Part shown: piece after piece, positions 60,920-64,000 of the stretch | Layout: every line of letters begins with the position of its first letter | Position numbering within the stretch: position 1 is the stretch's first letter | Origin: Coriaria nepalensis | Lineage: Eukaryota > Streptophyta > Magnoliopsida > Cucurbitales > Coriariaceae | NCBI GenBank assembly: GCA_027186245.1 | Contig: CP114485.1 | Span: 5,952,001 to 6,016,000 of the forward strand | Reading direction: 5' to 3' | DNA length: 64,000 bases | Made by a program: the position numbers and the translations under genes | The notes under the pieces: generated by a model | Told to the model about the DNA's origin: nothing | Databases searched by the model: none | The model's input: the letters and a program-made list of their open reading frames with translations, nothing else

Positions 60920-62254
60920 ATGGACCCGAATCAAAACCCTCTAATGCAACTTCACGATTTCGATCCACAAGATTTCGCTGCTGATACAACCCATTTCGAC
61001 CACCAATTCGTCGACCTAATCCGAGGATCCGAGCATGAAAACCCAATGCTCGATTTCGATCTCGAACTCATCAGTGGCAGCAGCTTCGTCGATTACCCGC
61101 CATTTTCTCACGACCCATATCCGTACATGTTCAACTTCAACCCAATCAGAGCCCCGGACCAGAACTCCACGTTCAAGACGCTTGGGAGCTTCGATGAGGA
61201 AGAAATGAAAGCCGCGTTAGATTTGGAAGATGACGATGGAGAAGAAGGCTCTTCTGGAACGACCATGAATACTGCCACGACGAAGAGACGGAAAGGTGAG
61301 AGGTCAAGGACTTTGATTTCTGAGAGGAGGAGGAGAGGGAGAATGAAGGAGAAGCTTCACGCATTGCGTTCTTTGGTCCCTAATATTACGAAGGTATAAA
61401 TTTTATAATTCTTTAGAAGAACTTGTTATTATGTCATTTTTTATATACATTTACACTTTTTTTTTCTTTTGGTGTAGATGGATAAAGCTTCGATTGTTGG
61501 AGATGCTGTGTCGTACGTGCAACATCTTCAGTCACAGGCCAAGCAGCTTAAAGCTGAGATTGCAGGTCTTGAAGCTTCCATGAATGGAGCTGAGAAGTAT
61601 CAAGGCTCTACTAAAAACCCAAACAAGATTCAAGTACGCCCAAACCAATTAATCCCCAAGAAAATAATTCAGGTTATATTAAATTTCATTACTCCCCTCA
61701 TTAATCTGAAATTTGGCTCCAACCTGCGATTAGATTTAAAAAATTTGTACAGTCCTTTATATATATATATATATTGGTGCAGATGGATATCTTTCAGGTT
61801 GAAGAAAGAGGGTTCTACATGAGGCTGGTTTGCAATAAAGGGGAAGGAGTGGCCATGCCCCTTTATAGAGTTCTTGAATCTCTGGCAAGCTTCACTGTCC
61901 AGAGCTCCAATTTGGCTACTGTTTCTGAGAATTTTGTTCTCACAACTACTCTCAACGTAAGTTTCTAAAATTAAAAAGAAAAAATTTCCTTTTCTATCAT
62001 CTATTTTTTAATTTGGGGTCAACTCTATATGTGGAGAATGGATAAACCATATAGCACAGTTTGACTTCCTCTGAATTGAAAATGTCAAAGACTAGTAATT
62101 AGAATTGTTTAGTAATTAGAAGATGATTATAACATATTTGCAGGTAAAAGATTGTGAGCAAAACCGGGACTTGCAGAATTTGAAGCTGTGGGTCACAGGG
62201 GCTCTCCTCAGCCATGGCTTTGAATTCGATTCACCTTTTGCTGCTGCTGCCTAG
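60920..62254 (+). CDS. FIT: FIT-like bHLH transcription factor (iron-deficiency regulator)
   Basis: Exons 60920-61393, 61478-61672, 61783-61956 and 62144-62254 give 954 nt and 317 aa, essentially the FIT (bHLH29) length. The start is the ATG of MDPNQNPL; the TTG nine bases upstream is not used. The acidic N-terminus has QFVDLIRG and NPMLDFDLE, as in FIT/FER. The bHLH region (residues about 130-185) reads ERSRTLISERRRRGRMKEKL, HALRSLVPNITK, MDKASIVGDAVSYVQHLQSQ. The C-terminal ACT-like part has MDIFQVEERGFYMRLVCNKG and LKLWVTGALLSHGFEFDSPF. In Arabidopsis FIT dimerises with group Ib bHLH proteins in root epidermis and activates IRT1 and FRO2. It is itself iron-regulated. That role is inferred from family. 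Introns are GT-AG and no lesion is seen. Confidence 0.94.
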
Positions 62255-63274
62255 TCATCTCTCTCTCTCTCGTGAAGAAGAGCACTGGGATGTAACATGC
62301 TAGCTCTAGGCTTTTGCTCCGGAAGAAAGAGTATGTAAAACTGGAGTTTTGGACAAAACTGTGAGATACGCCTGCAGTTTGGGCTTTTATATGTTTGGAC
62401 TCGTAGATCAGGAAATTTTTTGACCATCTGCAGGCCCAAACAAAGGTTTGTGGGTATCCACTACATTACCACTTTAAATACTTTTCTAATTTCGAAATTG
62501 TGTAATATAAATAAATAAATGAGTGTTCTGAAATTTACGTTCCGAAAGATTCATGTCATTTCATGATTGATTGATTGATTGGCAATATTTTATGCCTCTC
62601 TCCATACATGTTTGCCCCGCTAAAAGTAAAAGGAAGTGTAAGTTAGTTCCGACCCTCTTAAATTTTTATTTTACTAAATTTATTTTCTCTCAAAGTTATT
62701 ACATTAAATTTATATATTTTTAACTTTCATAAAATTATACATGTCTCTAATTTTTTAATTTTTTTTGAAGAACTAAGTAGATCTAGTCACATGTCACACT
62801 TCGAGCTTTTAATTAAACTTACAAGAGTTAATACTCCCGCTCTCATAAATATAAGTTAAAAATATTATATATGAAATTAATAATTAGTAAGTTATCGTGA
62901 TTTGAATTTCAGATATTTTTTTTTTTTATATCATATTGAATTGTCGCTAGTTTTAAAAGCTTAAACTAATAAAAAAAAATGGAACAATAATTTAATTAAG
63001 TTTATCAAGAGTAAGTAAATAACTTATTTTTATTTGGATTAATTCAACTTTTAATTTTTGTATAGTTCAATTTTTATAAATTCGTATATATATAATTTTT
63101 GTCCAACTTTTTAGTATTATGTAGTTTAAATAAAATTTTTTAATCCATATATAATCTCTGTATAATTTTTTAGTCCCTCTGTAATCATTTGTAATTCATA
63201 TATAGTCCAAATAAGATTTTTTAATTCATGTGTAGTCCAAATGTTAAAAAAATATGTTCATATGTCAGCATGCC
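62255..63274. other. FIT-like 3' UTR and AT-rich intergenic DNA
   Basis: Includes the 3' UTR with a short CT tract just after the stop. At about 63110-63245 a roughly 35-bp block (TAGTTTAAATAAAATTTTTT / TAGTCCAAATAAGATTTTTT, followed by AATYCATRTRTA) recurs. No gene. Confidence 0.6.
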
Positions 63275-64000
63275 ACATCATTAAAAAAATATTTAACATT
63301 CTTTCGTCTTTAGTTTTTCATTATTTTTACTTTTCTCCTTTATTTATGTATTATTTTCTTTTATAATCCAAAATGAATAAATAAAATTAGGAGGAAAAAT
63401 TGAAATCGGTCCTATTTCTTAGGAAAAAAACAATCTGACTATTTTACAAGAAATCGATTGAAATTATTCGACTTTTTCGCGAGTTATCCTAATCGAATCG
63501 GTCTGATTCTTCGTGAGCAATTTAATCATATCGATCTATTATTTCACGAAGAGCAGGGTTCGACCGATTTAGTTTTTCCTCGTGAAGAACCGAATCGATC
63601 AGATCTGTAATGATGGAGGTCTGCTCTTTTTTTTTTTCTTGTTCCTCATGAATAAGATGAACGAATCTAATCGATCCGATTCTTCACGGAGAAAAAAGGG
63701 AATCGGTCAGACCGAGTCTGCGTGAAGTATTAGATGGTCTGATCAAATTGCTAATGAAAAATCTAACTGATTCGATTTGGATGATTTACGAAGAAGTCAA
63801 AATGTTTCAATTGATTTCACATGAAATAGTCAGATCATTTTTTTTCCCAAGAAATCAGATTGCGTTTTATTTTTTGCTCCTAATTTTTTCATTTTTATCT
63901 AATTTTTTATCGTGAAAGAAAACAATAAATTAATAAGGGAGAAAAATGAAAATTATAAAAGATTAAGAATGAAAGAATATTAAATATTTTTGTAATGATG
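63275..64000. repeat. Long imperfect palindrome (foldback), reaching the window edge
   Basis: Reading inward from 63275 and, on the other strand, inward from 64000 gives the same ordered series of blocks. These are CATCATTA(A/C)AAAAATATTTAA, ATTCTTTC, TTTTCTCC, AAATTAGGAG, ATCTGACTATTT, TTGAAA, CGACTT / TGACTT, CGAATC, GCAATTT, GACCGATT and CGTGAAGAA(C/T)CG. The symmetry centre is near 63635, with pairs such as 63581-63600 against 63669-63688. Arms are about 345 bp, with short indels and a spacer of roughly 40 bp. There is no coding capacity. It resembles a foldback or MITE-like element. The right arm reaches the last base, so its outer boundary is unseen. Confidence 0.85.

Noticed and set aside
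1..64000. A novel multi-gene defence or biosynthetic system
   Set aside because: The intact genes belong to unrelated, dispersed plant families, and everything else is transposon or pseudogene. No co-directional cluster of related enzymes is present.

Overview
The window is nuclear DNA from a flowering plant, most likely a core eudicot. It is AT-rich, its genes carry GT-AG introns, and its proteins belong to plant-specific families (XTH, FRA8-type GT47, DUF1635, FIT-type bHLH). About half of it is transposon-derived. I cannot name the species.

Five genes look intact. They are: a group III-A xyloglucan endotransglucosylase/hydrolase (7847-9107, +, 4 exons, 296 aa); a FRA8/IRX7-type GT47 glycosyltransferase (18120-19644, -, 3 exons, 450 aa); a DUF1635 coiled-coil protein with a very short first exon (39070-39919, +, 244 aa); a CHY/CTCHY/RING zinc-finger E3 ligase of the CHYR1/RZPF34 group (54235-57005, -, 12 exons, 295 aa, one GC-AG intron); and a FIT-like bHLH iron-deficiency regulator (60920-62254, +, 4 exons, 317 aa). 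In each case the proposed exons join in frame and give a total close to the family length. XTH and FRA8 both act on wall hemicellulose, but nothing suggests the genes are co-regulated; this is ordinary plant gene order.

Three cellular genes are intron-containing pseudogenes. These are a serine carboxypeptidase-like gene at the left edge (1-1618, -), a full-length duplicate of DNA ligase 1 (41371-51441, -) with stops, frameshifts, an internal deletion and a 4.7-kb copia element in an intron, and a pectate lyase (about 52266-53754, +).

The mobile DNA is layered. At 27943-38616 a Ty1/copia element with 5-bp duplications (ATTAG) has a second copia element (27981-33849, duplication GGTTT) inside its left LTR, and that second element carries a 1.86-kb Angela-like solo LTR. 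An older copia relic (12.5-17.2 kb) is interrupted by a 756-bp non-autonomous hAT element with a perfect 8-bp duplication. Two short non-autonomous LTR elements lie at 2.25-3.83 kb and 10.0-11.4 kb. A decayed MULE at about 22.4-24.1 kb carries transposase and DUF1985 remnants, as in MULEs that captured Ulp1-type genes. The window ends in an imperfect palindrome of at least 725 bp (63275-64000).

I found no CRISPR array, rRNA or tRNA gene. I see no convincing new multi-gene system. The most unusual items are the three-level retrotransposon nest, the terminal palindrome, the DUF1985-bearing MULE relic and the decaying LIG1 copy.
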